Source: Bdellovibrionales bacterium
Lineage (GTDB): Bacteria; Bdellovibrionota; Bacteriovoracia; Bacteriovoracales; Bacteriovoracaceae
DNA: 64,000 bases
Reading direction: 5' to 3'
Assembly: GCA_018646675.1 (NCBI GenBank)
Contig: JABGUH010000008.1
Span: forward strand, 23,957 to 87,956
Shown: one piece after another, positions 43,909 through 52,433 of the stretch
Layout of the letters: each line of letters begins with the position of its first letter
Numbering within the stretch: the first letter of the stretch is position 1
Notes under the pieces: model-generated
What the model was told of the DNA's origin: nothing
Databases searched by the model: none
Seen by the model: only the letters and a program-made list of their open reading frames with translations
Made by a program: the position numbers and the translations under genes

Positions 43909-44712
43909 ATGAATGGATTAAAAATTCTACTTTGTGCTCTTTTGATGCTCTCTCAAACAACTCACGCCAAGATGAATTATGGCTTCAAGAGCTTAAGCGT
44001 CAACTACCTTAACTGGACAGAGAGAACGGAAAGTGTGAGTGACTGGAACACACTTCATCTTGGTCAGAAGGCTGACTTTATCTACATTGAAATTGAGGGC
44101 GGTGCCGGTTTTGACTGGGGTGATATCTATGGCTTTATTGATATGGAAAATCCAGGAAAGCCTGTAACCAGTGCGCCCCATCACAACAGGATGGCAACCA
44201 AGGGTAGTCTCGCTTATAACTTGGGAGAGACAAATTTAAATCTATATGCACATATTTATACTTTAAACGAAAAAGGTTTCTCCGATCAGAATCGCGTTTT
44301 TGGTGTTAGCTATGACCTTAACTCTGATTGGGGATGGTGGATCAAACCATTTATCGGTTTTCATATTCAAGCTGACGTTGGCTCCAATGGATATATGGCC
44401 GGTTGGGTATCCAGTTACAGTTTCAAACTTAAAGGTCTTGATTTTTCAATTTCGAATTGGCATGAAATTGAATTCAGCAGAGATCAGGCGAATCAAGGTT
44501 TTACTACAACGCTTGATACAAACGGAGATGGCCTGAACGATGATTATTTCCCGACCAATGGAAGATCCCATGGTCAAAATGGCGCCATATCACTTTGGTA
44601 TCACATGAATAATAAAATAACATGGGGATTACAGTATCGTTATGCCGACAGAAAGTTAGGCACCCCTTACTATCAAGATGCCTTGATATATAGTTTAAAA
44701 AGTAATTTTTAG
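43909..44712 (+). CDS. Tsx-like nucleoside-specific outer-membrane channel
   Basis: A signal peptide (MNGLKILLCALLMLSQTTHA) is followed by a beta-rich protein ending in Phe, as barrels do. The Tsx-type segment YIEIEGGAGFDWGDIYGFID, with a conserved D-YG-D pattern, supports the nucleoside channel family. Length 267 fits a 12-strand barrel. DTNGDGLNDD near residue 205 looks like a calcium-binding loop in an extracellular turn. It is a single gene; uptake of nucleosides from prey or sediment is inferred. Confidence 0.75.
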   Translation: MNGLKILLCALLMLSQTTHAKMNYGFKSLSVNYLNWTERTESVSDWNTLHLGQKADFIYIEIEGGAGFDWGDIYGFIDMENPGKPVTSAPHHNRMATKGSLAYNLGETNLNLYAHIYTLNEKGFSDQNRVFGVSYDLNSDWGWWIKPFIGFHIQADVGSNGYMAGWVSSYSFKLKGLDFSISNWHEIEFSRDQANQGFTTTLDTNGDGLNDDYFPTNGRSHGQNGAISLWYHMNNKITWGLQYRYADRKLGTPYYQDALIYSLKSNF

Positions 44713-44937
44713 CCAGTCCCCTGACTTTACCCCCAGCAGATAGATTGCCACAGTCCTAACTCAAACTAGGCAAACACTATTTATTGATATAAAGAGCTAC
44801 TGTCTAAAATAGGTATAACATATTAAAAATATATTATACTCTTACCAATCTATAGGAATATTTTCCAAGTAAGAGGATTAAACTTGTTAGATTTTCTCTA
44901 AAATATAAAACCAAGCATTACTTTTCAAGGAGCTTGA

Positions 44938-45807
44938 ATGAGACGACTCTTGCTAGCAATACCGCTAATGATTATTACAACGCTTGCCATCGGCAGTGTT
45001 ACTTCTCCCATTAAAGGTGAGGTTTACCGCAGGGTTCACAATACCTGTACCAAGCAAGAAGCTGGTGAGCAGGAGCTAGCTCCTGAAGATTTTAGCTATT
45101 CAGAATTTTCTAACCAAACGAACGGTTCAAAGTGGTTTACAAATCGAACTGTAATGAAAAAACATTTTCAAGAGTTATATGATGGAGATAAAAGGTTACC
45201 CAATAGAGCATACTTCAATAAAGATAGAGGTGAATATATAATAGATGTTATGAAGTATGGAAGGGTCCAAGGACAAATTGTACTGCCAAAAAGATTTATC
45301 AACTCAATTTCTCTTCATATTCAATCAGCTCTCGAAAAGAAGTTAGCTGAATTTATCTTCTTCGCAGATATGGGGCATGCTCACTACCACTTAACAAAAA
45401 AAGATTTTACAGAAAAAATTTCTCCTCTCAAAACAAAGGAGGAGGTCTACACAGAGCTTTTTAAACTAGATGGCTTGAAATCCTTATATCACACGGCCGA
45501 AAAACTTGCATTGAAGTTCGAGGAGGGGCCACTTGATCCAATTGGATATCGAAGAGAGCGCTACAACACAAGAAACATTGTCGGAGATAATTTGAATCTT
45601 GGAGTGATAGAGGTGCTATACGAGTTTAATAGTAGCTACAATACGGTTAAAGACTATAAGGAAGGTTATAGAGAGTACAGCTCCGGCCACTACATCTCAG
45701 CAAATAAAAATGGGTGTTTCTCTTACATATATAATGAAAAGACCTATCGCTTTGATATAAATCTAGATGGAATTCCATACCACGCAACAACTGATGGGAA
45801 TTTATAG
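44938..45807 (+). CDS. Secreted hypothetical protein
   Basis: CAAGGAG lies 7 bases before the ATG. A signal peptide (MRRLLLAIPLMIITTLAIG) precedes about 270 residues of mixed structure with two or three cysteines and many Tyr, Lys and Asn. MGHAHYHLTKKD near residue 145 has closely spaced histidines but no known metal motif. No family is recognised. Base composition is AT-rich like the neighbouring glmS-like region. Confidence 0.65.
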   Translation: MRRLLLAIPLMIITTLAIGSVTSPIKGEVYRRVHNTCTKQEAGEQELAPEDFSYSEFSNQTNGSKWFTNRTVMKKHFQELYDGDKRLPNRAYFNKDRGEYIIDVMKYGRVQGQIVLPKRFINSISLHIQSALEKKLAEFIFFADMGHAHYHLTKKDFTEKISPLKTKEEVYTELFKLDGLKSLYHTAEKLALKFEEGPLDPIGYRRERYNTRNIVGDNLNLGVIEVLYEFNSSYNTVKDYKEGYREYSSGHYISANKNGCFSYIYNEKTYRFDINLDGIPYHATTDGNL

Positions 45808-45921
45808 AGAAATTTCTGTTTAGAAATAGTATAAAAAAATTACGTGGTTTATCCCCAAAGGCAGCTATTTGAGATAGATACACTTAACTAAGTACGTTAT
45901 TTTTTCTAGTCAGAGGGCCAG

Positions 45922-46374
45922 ATGAAAAAAATTATTTTAACTCTTTTCTTCATATTTTTTACTTTTACCTCATACGCAAGCTTGAGCAACTCTGACGACT
46001 CCGCGAATAAGAGCTTTACCGGCCCATTTACTCTTGAATCCCAGATTGACCAGCAGGCATTGAGTTTAACCATCTCAACAATAACTATCCACACCACCTC
46101 TTGTGTTCCTGATGTAACATCGCTAAAACTGCAACTCCCAGGCCCCGGCCACCGCGGGCGAATCGAAATTACAACTGATGATCTAAGGGATGCATTTTGC
46201 ATCAACCGCGTTGGCACCCACGCAATTACGGTGGAGCTGTCCCGGGGAGATGCTCTTCCTGCCATTCCCAATGGTGAGTATGAGCTATATATCAATGGTG
46301 AGTTTGTAGATATCATCACCCTCTCTGGCCGCGGCGGACAAGAGACGGGCAATGGCATGACTCCAATTCCTTAA
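45922..46374 (+). CDS. Secreted hypothetical protein, beta-rich
   Basis: A signal peptide (MKKIILTLFFIFFTFTSYA) is followed by about 130 residues with two Cys likely forming one disulfide. IPNGEYELYINGEFVD near the end suggests an immunoglobulin-like beta fold. An equally long antisense frame exists but lacks a start site or signal. It is convergent with the TIGR02147-type regulator gene; the stops are 7 bases apart. Confidence 0.65.
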   Translation: MKKIILTLFFIFFTFTSYASLSNSDDSANKSFTGPFTLESQIDQQALSLTISTITIHTTSCVPDVTSLKLQLPGPGHRGRIEITTDDLRDAFCINRVGTHAITVELSRGDALPAIPNGEYELYINGEFVDIITLSGRGGQETGNGMTPIP

Positions 46375-46380
46375 GAAGAG

Positions 46381-47127
46381 CTACTTTTTTCTCTCTTGCC
46401 GACCATTCAAAGGAAATAGCTGAGTTCCTAAACTATAGATTTCGGTTGGTCTTCCGCTCTCCAATTTTTTTGCAATCCTCCGAATAGATTTTACCATCAT
46501 CTTCTCCGCTTCCTCGATTTTGTCTGGGTCAACTGCAATCGTGATCTCATAGAAATATCTTTTATCTATTGGATCGTGATCAATGGACTCTTGGGCCATA
46601 TCCATTAGCTTTTGATGCCTCTTTCTAATTGCCAGGGAGGGAATATTGTCTGTGGTTTTCAAGGGAGGAGTTGTTTGAATCAAGCAGTTATTTTCGATCT
46701 TTAACAGCTGTAACTTAACAAGTCTCGCCAAAGCATCCTTGGCGGTTGTTTTTGCAATTCCAATTTTTTTGGCAATCCAGCCCACAGAAGCTTTATGATC
46801 TTTGATATAGCTCAACTCTAGAATAGCATAGTGATACCAATCTGAAATTAAGCGGAACTTTCGATCTTCCAACACCAGCTTGTCCAGTGCCAGATCTTTA
46901 CTCTCTGTCGCCAGAAACTGCTCTGTTACCAATGGAGAGAGCTTTAACCTCTGACAAACTTTTTTTCGATTTTTGGGCGATAGCCCCCTTTTGTCGTTGA
47001 TTACATCAGAGAGAGTTGCAATCCCAACTCCCAAATAGTTAGCAAATGCGCGTAGTGAGTAGGATTGATTTTTGGCCTTTCTCTGCTCAAACTCACTTTT
47101 CAAGTAGGCATTTGAGTAGTTTTGCAT
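46381..47127 (-). CDS. TIGR02147-family transcriptional regulator (DUF4423)
   Basis: Residues 25-75 form a helix-turn-helix (SLRAFANYLGVGIATLSDVINDKRGLS). The family core FRLISDWYHYAILEL is at about 105. A second winged region (VGWIAKKIGIAKTTAKDALARLVKL) follows, then an effector-like C-terminal part. TIGR02147 proteins are known mainly from Bdellovibrio and Fibrobacter. ATG at 47127 is chosen (GGGGGG upstream). Divergent from the secreted protein at 47272; the palindrome between them is a candidate operator. Confidence 0.85.
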   Translation of the reverse strand: MQNYSNAYLKSEFEQRKAKNQSYSLRAFANYLGVGIATLSDVINDKRGLSPKNRKKVCQRLKLSPLVTEQFLATESKDLALDKLVLEDRKFRLISDWYHYAILELSYIKDHKASVGWIAKKIGIAKTTAKDALARLVKLQLLKIENNCLIQTTPPLKTTDNIPSLAIRKRHQKLMDMAQESIDHDPIDKRYFYEITIAVDPDKIEEAEKMMVKSIRRIAKKLESGRPTEIYSLGTQLFPLNGRQERKK

Positions 47128-47170
47128 CAAGCCCCCCTTTAAATGCAACGATAGCTGTTCCGATTTTCAC

Positions 47171-47199
47171 TCGGATCACTTTCGGATCACTGTGATCCG
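47171..47199. promoter_or_regulatory. Direct repeat plus 17-base palindrome, candidate operator
   Basis: TCGGATCACT occurs at 47171-47180 and 47182-47191. The second copy forms the perfect palindrome CGGATCACTGTGATCCG (47183-47199). It lies 44 bases above the TIGR02147-type start and 73 bases above the divergent secreted-protein start. The T-run after it could also make it a weak plus-strand terminator, but no gene would end there. Confidence 0.55.
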
Positions 47200-47271
47200 T
47201 TTTTGGTTGTCATTTCCATCTTACCCGAAGATAGTGCCTCCATCAATAACTTCAACCACGGAGAAGAAAAA

Positions 47272-47703
47272 ATGAAAAATGCAGTGATTATCTCTTTAGT
47301 ACTTCTAACAACTACCACTATAAGCTTAAAGGCATCTGTCCATGAGCTTCTGTCATACAGCAACTGCTCTGACTATATTGGAGATGTCCCCTACTGTGAC
47401 AAGGTTGGAACTAGGTCTGAGGGGTGGTATATTCATGGAGATCTGACAACTAACTTTACCGGTGAACCTGCTTATGACTTTTGTGCCGACAAGATGGCCT
47501 ACTGTGGCGCTAAAGGAACCAGATCCGAGGGTTGGTATATTATCGACTTTATGAATCTGCCGCTTGAAAATCTAAAAAGTAGCAATGATTGCTCTGAGAG
47601 TTGTTCCGAACAAGCAGCAGATTTCTGTGATGGTCATCCGGTAGATGGGGCCGTTTGCTACGCAACAGCGTATTGGGCATGTCGTGCCGGGTGCTATCAG
47701 TAA
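47272..47703 (+). CDS. Secreted Cys-rich protein with duplicated GTRSEGWYI motif
   Basis: The ATG at 47272 follows GGAG by 8 bases; the longer frame from 47203 crosses the operator region. A signal peptide (MKNAVIISLVLLTTTTIS) precedes 120 residues with twelve or so cysteines. The segment YC(D/G).(V/K)GTRSEGWYI is present twice about 40 residues apart, followed by a CSESCSEQAADFC cluster. GTRSEGWY-type motifs occur in secreted proteins of predatory deltaproteobacteria (recollection, not checked). Function unknown. Confidence 0.7.
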   Translation: MKNAVIISLVLLTTTTISLKASVHELLSYSNCSDYIGDVPYCDKVGTRSEGWYIHGDLTTNFTGEPAYDFCADKMAYCGAKGTRSEGWYIIDFMNLPLENLKSSNDCSESCSEQAADFCDGHPVDGAVCYATAYWACRAGCYQ

Positions 47704-47725
47704 TCCGATCGACTCCCCCTCAATT

Positions 47726-47743
47726 TACTGTGACGTCACAGTA
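47726..47743. repeat. Perfect palindrome TACTGTGACGTCACAGTA
   Basis: An 18-base perfect palindrome 22 bases after the stop of the secreted protein gene. Two further copies lie at 49974-49995 and 50140-50161, and a variant at 38757-38778. All are at gene 3' ends. Confidence 0.75.
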
Positions 47744-47895
47744 GACAAACTCTCTCGGGCGGATGGGCCGGCCCCAAGTCCTAATCAGTCAATCAATATG
47801 AAGGTCGAATAGTTATCCGCAGAGAGACTCGCGTCATCGAGAGCAAATAGATGTGAAATCACAATCATTCAAGATGCTTATAGTTTCGCAAATAG

Positions 47896-47925
47896 TTGAC
47901 GGTCGCCCTACTAGCATTTTACAAT
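47896..47925 (+). promoter_or_regulatory. Sigma70 promoter, leaderless geometry
   Basis: TTGACG (47896-47901), an 18-base spacer and TACAAT (47920-47925). The predicted start of transcription is within about 3 bases of the ATG at 47935, and no ribosome-binding site is present, so the mRNA is probably leaderless. Confidence 0.6.
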
Positions 47926-47934
47926 CCCTATAGG

Positions 47935-48288
47935 ATGAGACTACTTTATTCGATGCTACTATTGATTGGATTTACCGAAGTGCTATATGCATCTTTGCCG
48001 GCCAAATCTGGCCGCCACCTTTTTACACCTACAGAAGTAGAAGAGCTAAGGTATTTGAAGAGTAGTAAATTTATTTTGCAGCGGAAGCGCGAAGTACTAA
48101 GGGCCCGCTCACAGCACTTTTTATCAAGAGTTTTACAGCTGACGCTAAAGGCGGAGAGCAAGCAACGGCAGGGTAAAAAGGCTTCTAATAAAAATCCCTG
48201 GCGACAGCTTGAGCATCAAGATTGGCTCTCGCTACAACGACGGGTAATGGGAAGAATGTTGGCCGAGGAGGAGCATAGTGGTGAGTGA
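47935..48288 (+). CDS. Small exported basic protein, first gene of an operon
   Basis: A signal peptide (MRLLYSMLLLIGFTEVLYA) is followed by about 95 residues rich in Arg, Lys, Leu and Gln, predicted helical. TTG at 47896 is not a start because it is the -35 box. The stop overlaps the start of the epimerase gene by up to 11 bases, indicating coupling. No homologue recognised. Likely periplasmic. Confidence 0.6.
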   Translation: MRLLYSMLLLIGFTEVLYASLPAKSGRHLFTPTEVEELRYLKSSKFILQRKREVLRARSQHFLSRVLQLTLKAESKQRQGKKASNKNPWRQLEHQDWLSLQRRVMGRMLAEEEHSGE

Positions 48289-48763
48289 TAGTGAGAGCAA
48301 GACGATTTTAGATCACATCGCTGTAGTGGTGGAGGATTTAGACCAAGGAGAGGCGTTCTACCAATCTTTGGGGCTGGAGTTTGATCAAGAGCGAGAGGTG
48401 GTACCATCTCAAGGTGTCGCAACCTCATTTGCTCCCATCGACTGGAACTCCTCCCTAGAGCTACTCTCGCCTCTGGCCGATGAGGGGCCGGTTTATGATT
48501 TTATTAAGAAGCGAGGTGCGGGAATTCATCACGTCGCTTTCCAAGTACCTGATATTCATGCCAAGTGTGCGGAGCTAAAAGAGTTGGGCCACACCCTACT
48601 CTACCCAGAACCTAGAGAGGGGGCCCGTCGCCGCCTAGTTAATTTTGTTCATCCTAAAAGTAGCAAGGGGGTATTGGTGGAGATAACCCAAGTACTTGCT
48701 CCACCTGAAGAGGAGGATGAGGGGGAGTCGGACGAGGGAGTTTTCAAGGGGGACAGCAGATAA
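48278..48763 (+). CDS. Methylmalonyl-CoA epimerase-like VOC protein
   Basis: A vicinal-oxygen-chelate fold with metal ligands in the usual places: His in LDHIAVVVEDL near residue 13, His in AGIHHVAFQV near residue 85 and Glu in GVLVEITQ near residue 133. FYQSLGLEF and the GPVYDFIKKRGAGIHH segment match methylmalonyl-CoA epimerase, which interconverts R and S epimers in propionyl-CoA metabolism. The C-terminal 20 residues are acidic and extra. The start is GTG at 48278 or 48281 behind GGAGGAG. The rhomboid-like gene follows directly. Confidence 0.85.
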   Translation: MVSDSESKTILDHIAVVVEDLDQGEAFYQSLGLEFDQEREVVPSQGVATSFAPIDWNSSLELLSPLADEGPVYDFIKKRGAGIHHVAFQVPDIHAKCAELKELGHTLLYPEPREGARRRLVNFVHPKSSKGVLVEITQVLAPPEEEDEGESDEGVFKGDSR

Positions 48764-48765
48764 AT

Positions 48766-49494
48766 TTGCCACAGTTGAGCCTGATCAATAAGGCAGTAAT
48801 TATCGCGACGGTGGGACTGTTTCTACTCTCATCAATCTTAAAAGCGTCCGGGGTCGGGATCAATCTAGTTGCACTCCTTGGCCTATCAGCTGCTGGCTTT
48901 TTTCATGGCTTGGTCTACCAACTGATTACCTATCCATTTATCTCTGTCTCATTGCTGGGGGTAGTATTTAACTGCTTGATCCTCTGGCTACTGGGAAGTG
49001 AGCTGGAGCGTATGTGGGGGCCACGACGCTATATCCTGCTAAACCTAATCTCACTTATCGGTTCAGGTGTTATCTATCTTATAGTGACGTTGCTCTTTTT
49101 CTCCTCGGGGCCAGTCTATTTGGCCCCGCTCTATGGATTGATCGGTATCTGTAACTTTCAACTATTAGCATATGCCATTATCTATCCTGACCGCATCTTC
49201 TCCTTTATGTTGATCTTCCCCATGCGCGCCCGCTACTTCTGTATGATTTTGATCGCGATGCAGCTCTATATGGGTTTCTTCTCCCCAGGGGGAAATCAGG
49301 CTTGGGGCCACTTGGGAGGTATGCTGGCCGGTTATATCGGAATGCTGGCCGCTAGTTCTAGCTACTTTAAACGACTATTTGATAGCTCTCCGAACGTCAG
49401 AAGAAAGAAGAGTCGTCGCAGAGGAAGTGCAAAACTTCGCATTGTGCCTGGTGATGACGACGATGATGATGAGCGGCCACCAACCTATCATTAA
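48766..49494 (+). CDS. Rhomboid-family membrane protein lacking the catalytic serine
   Basis: Six membrane segments in the rhomboid arrangement. WLLGSELERMWGPRRYI matches the L1 loop region (WxR-type), and AWGHLGGMLAGYIG carries the His of the dyad with the HxxGxxxG helix. Where rhomboids have GxSG, this protein reads PLYGLIG, so the nucleophile is missing. It is therefore probably a pseudoprotease binding membrane substrates. The C-terminal tail is basic then poly-Asp. Start is TTG two bases after the upstream stop. Confidence 0.75.
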   Translation: MPQLSLINKAVIIATVGLFLLSSILKASGVGINLVALLGLSAAGFFHGLVYQLITYPFISVSLLGVVFNCLILWLLGSELERMWGPRRYILLNLISLIGSGVIYLIVTLLFFSSGPVYLAPLYGLIGICNFQLLAYAIIYPDRIFSFMLIFPMRARYFCMILIAMQLYMGFFSPGGNQAWGHLGGMLAGYIGMLAASSSYFKRLFDSSPNVRRKKSRRRGSAKLRIVPGDDDDDDERPPTYH

Positions 49495-49626
49495 GTAGTT
49501 GGCAACTAAAAAACTTGCTTGGTTACCATTTTTGCTTGTTAAAGCGATTTGACCATGTTAACCCTGTTCACTTGTGCAATTTAATGCAACGCTTTCTAAA
49601 TATACTGCAGCGAGGTTTAGGTAACG

Positions 49627-49845
49627 ATGAGACTAAATAAGGCTTTAGAAGAGAAGAAAATGGATATTCGTTTGCGGGATAAGCTGTTGGGAGAGGGGAA
49701 GTTGACCATCTCTGAGGTTGATAGCTTTCTTCGTACTCTTGCAGATGATGAAGATAGTGCAGTCTTTTCTGCTCCTGGATCTACCGAGAAGAAGCCAGTG
49801 GATGAAGAGTCTTCTGCGGAAGAGTCATCTCCATTGATTAATTAA
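49627..49845 (+). CDS. Small acidic hypothetical protein
   Basis: The protein has 72 residues with a helical N-terminal half (MRLNKALEEKKMDIRLRDK, then GKLTISEVDSFL) and an acidic Ser/Glu tail. A TATACT box lies about 20 bases upstream and AGGT stands before the ATG. The pattern suggests a small soluble adaptor; no family name can be given. Confidence 0.6.
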   Translation: MRLNKALEEKKMDIRLRDKLLGEGKLTISEVDSFLRTLADDEDSAVFSAPGSTEKKPVDEESSAEESSPLIN

Positions 49846-49973
49846 TTATTCCGTTATCAATAATAATAATAGATTAAGTGTAACTACTCGCACTGAGTAT
49901 TGGTGAGATGTAGCAGTGGTCACTGTTCTCAGTTTGCCCCATATTTTGAATCAGTCATATCCGACGGTAGATC

Positions 49974-49995
49974 TCTACTGTGACGTCACAGTAGA
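49974..49995. repeat. Palindrome CTACTGTGACGTCACAGTAG with conserved right flank
   Basis: The 20-base core (49975-49994) is perfectly palindromic and extends by one base pair on each side. It is followed by TCCACCCAACTC, as is the copy at 50140. Confidence 0.75.
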
Positions 49996-50139
49996 TCCAC
50001 CCAACTCTACATTATGCCTGGCCGCCTGATGCCCCAGCTCAACAGCTATCGCCCAGGTGATATATAGAGCTTTAGGCGCTGGGGATCTTTCAGAGGATCG
50101 ACTCAACTCCCCGGGGGCCAATCGATTAGAACCTTGAAT

Positions 50140-50161
50140 TCTACTGTGACGTCACAGTAGA
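50140..50161. repeat. Palindrome CTACTGTGACGTCACAGTAG, second copy
   Basis: It is identical to the copy 166 bases to the left, including the right flank. It lies 56 bases beyond the stop of the minus-strand lipoprotein gene, so it may act as its terminator hairpin. Confidence 0.75.
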
Positions 50162-50216
50162 TCCACCCAACTCCCACGGGGTGGTAACATCAATTTAATG
50201 AAATAGGATAGTTACC

Positions 50217-52142
50217 TTAAAATGATGGTGGGTCCTGAGCACTGGTACAGTCGGGATTGGCGGGATCAAAGCTAGGAACATCATTGGGTGTCGGAGGTAC
50301 ACAGGTACCACTACGGCAAATTCCAAAGGTTGGTTTATTATAGCAGCGCAGACTACAGGTAACCTGTCCACTAGCATCCATCCCTGTCTTGACGATAAGG
50401 CAGAGAGGAATATTCTCCTCCCGGCACCACTCAGAGGAGACACAACTTTGACCAGGAGACTTAGAACATAGCACCCGGTCATTTTGATTATCAACATGGA
50501 TGGCACAACTGCCAGATGATGGGTTACAGCAGAGGCTAGCACACTCGTAATCACTGCTACAGCTCTCCCCTGTACTCAAATAGCCAGACACATTGGCATC
50601 TTCTAAACATTGGGTCACCAACTCTTTAGACCAGCAGCGATCATTGTAGCAACACTCACTTGAAGCACAACTATTAGAGGTGGAACAGCTCTTCATCGAA
50701 GTATAAAGTGTCTCCCGCCCCAAGTAGTCCTCATCACTAGGTCTGATCAACTGTAGTTTGACCTCATTACTGGTGGTCAGCACCTCAATCTTACCACTAG
50801 AGTTAGTGGTGATAATATCAATAGTTGCACTGACATTACATGAGGAGATCCCCTCTCCGGTGTAGGTGTCATAATTTGTCGTCCGTATATTGCAGCCATC
50901 CATATAACCAGTCTCTCCACCGGCCAGCAGGTTCTGCTTAGTACGGGTGCCACTATGTGAAGTTGAGGAGAAGTGGTCAATACCGCTTCTTAGCTCCATC
51001 TTACCCACTCGCGGAAAGAGGAATGACTTGTAACCAGCGCGGGCACTGGCAACCGGAGAGGTCGAAGTGTTGGCCGGAGCATTGCTCAAAGCCAACTGGA
51101 AGAGCCCACTCGCTCCACTGGTGGCGACAACAGTATTAGAAATATCAGAGAAGAGTGCACCACTACTTACCTCCCAACCACTCTCATTGATCGTTCTAAA
51201 TGGGCCATAGTAGTTATAAGTATTGCCACCTAAAGTGACTGTCTCCTGATAATCCACCAATCCACTTGCACTAGTAATTGTAGTAGTGTTGAGGGTTGCA
51301 GACAGAGTAGTGGCACTATTACTATCTGGCAGACACTTCAAGAGCTGATTACTATTGCTATCCACAGTGTAGCCATCGCCAGCCAGATCAATTTGTGGCT
51401 CACTCGGAATCATTGCTAGTGAACTAGTTGCTTCATACAGTCCGCTATCTTGGATTTTAGCGTAGGAGTAGAGACAGCGCTCACCAGCACTATCGCAACT
51501 AGGATTATTATTACTCCCGACAAATGTGTGATCATGCTCTAGCTTCAACCCACGACAGTAGAGCGACGAAGAGCGAGGGTCACTGGTGGGAACCAACTCT
51601 TCGCTACCATCATTGTTGCTATCATAATCCCCGTAATCATAGAGATCGTAGAGTAGGCGAATATCTTGAAACGGTTTATTACGTAGATCGAGAATTAATA
51701 CCCGAATATCAGTCTGGGGAGTGATTCCCTTACCACGCCCAATCGTCGCCGGAACCACCACCGGCTCTAGGTCGCGTCCAAAATTAAAACGAACCGAAAC
51801 GATGCGATCACTTAAAGAGGCGATGTTAAGCCCTGAAAGGTAGAAGTAACCAGCATAATTTTTAGGGATAGTCAGTTTGGTCTTATAGGTCCCAACAAAT
51901 GGATCTACCATATGGCGTAAAAGTGGCTCTCCCCGTAATTCGGTACTAGTGGTAGTATCAGTGCTGCTGTCAGCATTAGCAGCTTGTCCGGGAACAGGAC
52001 CACTACTGCCAGCACTGTCATCGGTAGCAACAGCTCCATCAATAGTGTCACGACGACCACCGGCCTGTTGAACGCAACTTGCCAATAGAGCAAATAGCAT
52101 CAATAGCAAAAATAAATGGTGGAATCTAAACTCTCTACTCAA
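50217..52142 (-). CDS. Cys-rich surface lipoprotein
   Basis: TTG start with GGAGGA 8 bases upstream. The lipoprotein signal (FLLLMLFALLASC) ends in the lipobox LASC. A Ser/Thr/Asp-rich linker is followed by beta-rich domains (IPKNYAGYFYLSGLNIASL; VSVRFNFGRDLEPV). The last 170 residues hold more than 20 cysteines in small knots (CCYNDRCW, CSSDYECASLCCN). Similar CC knots occur in the 1705-residue lipoprotein at 58.4 kb, so the two are probably distant paralogues. Surface exposure is inferred. Confidence 0.75.
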   Translation of the reverse strand: MSREFRFHHLFLLLMLFALLASCVQQAGGRRDTIDGAVATDDSAGSSGPVPGQAANADSSTDTTTSTELRGEPLLRHMVDPFVGTYKTKLTIPKNYAGYFYLSGLNIASLSDRIVSVRFNFGRDLEPVVVPATIGRGKGITPQTDIRVLILDLRNKPFQDIRLLYDLYDYGDYDSNNDGSEELVPTSDPRSSSLYCRGLKLEHDHTFVGSNNNPSCDSAGERCLYSYAKIQDSGLYEATSSLAMIPSEPQIDLAGDGYTVDSNSNQLLKCLPDSNSATTLSATLNTTTITSASGLVDYQETVTLGGNTYNYYGPFRTINESGWEVSSGALFSDISNTVVATSGASGLFQLALSNAPANTSTSPVASARAGYKSFLFPRVGKMELRSGIDHFSSTSHSGTRTKQNLLAGGETGYMDGCNIRTTNYDTYTGEGISSCNVSATIDIITTNSSGKIEVLTTSNEVKLQLIRPSDEDYLGRETLYTSMKSCSTSNSCASSECCYNDRCWSKELVTQCLEDANVSGYLSTGESCSSDYECASLCCNPSSGSCAIHVDNQNDRVLCSKSPGQSCVSSEWCREENIPLCLIVKTGMDASGQVTCSLRCYNKPTFGICRSGTCVPPTPNDVPSFDPANPDCTSAQDPPSF

Positions 52143-52395
52143 TTAACTAATCCTCCATCTATAGTGATCGGATATACCGGTAATCTTCTTAAGTGGTATA
52201 TATCAATCAGATATCAATTATAGGGCATCCCCATTAGGAGGATTATAGCACTAAAGCGAATTTTGAAGGGTATGCTCCCGCGACAATTGGCAATTATCTG
52301 TTTAATTTTGAGCTGTTACATACAGTGCGTGGGTAACATACCTCAGTAGCAGAAAGTTGAAAATAGCGCACGAATTGTGGGCATTGGGGGTTTTA

Positions 52396-52425
52396 TTTAC
52401 AGCTCTGCAGCAACTAACCTATACT
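52396..52425 (+). promoter_or_regulatory. Sigma70 promoter, leaderless geometry
   Basis: TTTACA (52396-52401), an 18-base spacer and TATACT (52420-52425). The ATG at 52434 begins 8 bases after the -10 box and has no ribosome-binding site, as at 47935. Confidence 0.55.
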
Positions 52426-52433
52426 ATGACTGC

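Larger units (their letters stand above)
49846..50216. other. 371-base intergenic region with two long palindromes
   Basis: The region lies between convergent genes. It holds two copies of the TACTGTGACGTCACAGTA palindrome, each followed by ATCCACCCAACTC. The repeated block is thus about 34 bases (49974-50008 and 50140-50174). No coding potential is supported. Confidence 0.6.

Noticed and set aside
45906..46358. 150-residue minus-strand frame opposite the secreted protein at 45922
   Set aside because: The plus-strand frame has a signal peptide; the antisense frame has no ribosome-binding site or recognisable feature.
49975..49994. TGACGTCA as a cAMP-response element
   Set aside because: The resemblance to the eukaryotic CRE is incidental; this is a bacterial repeat.
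47726..50161. CRISPR-like array formed by repeated palindromes
   Set aside because: There are only three copies with spacing from 166 to over 2000 bases and no cas genes.
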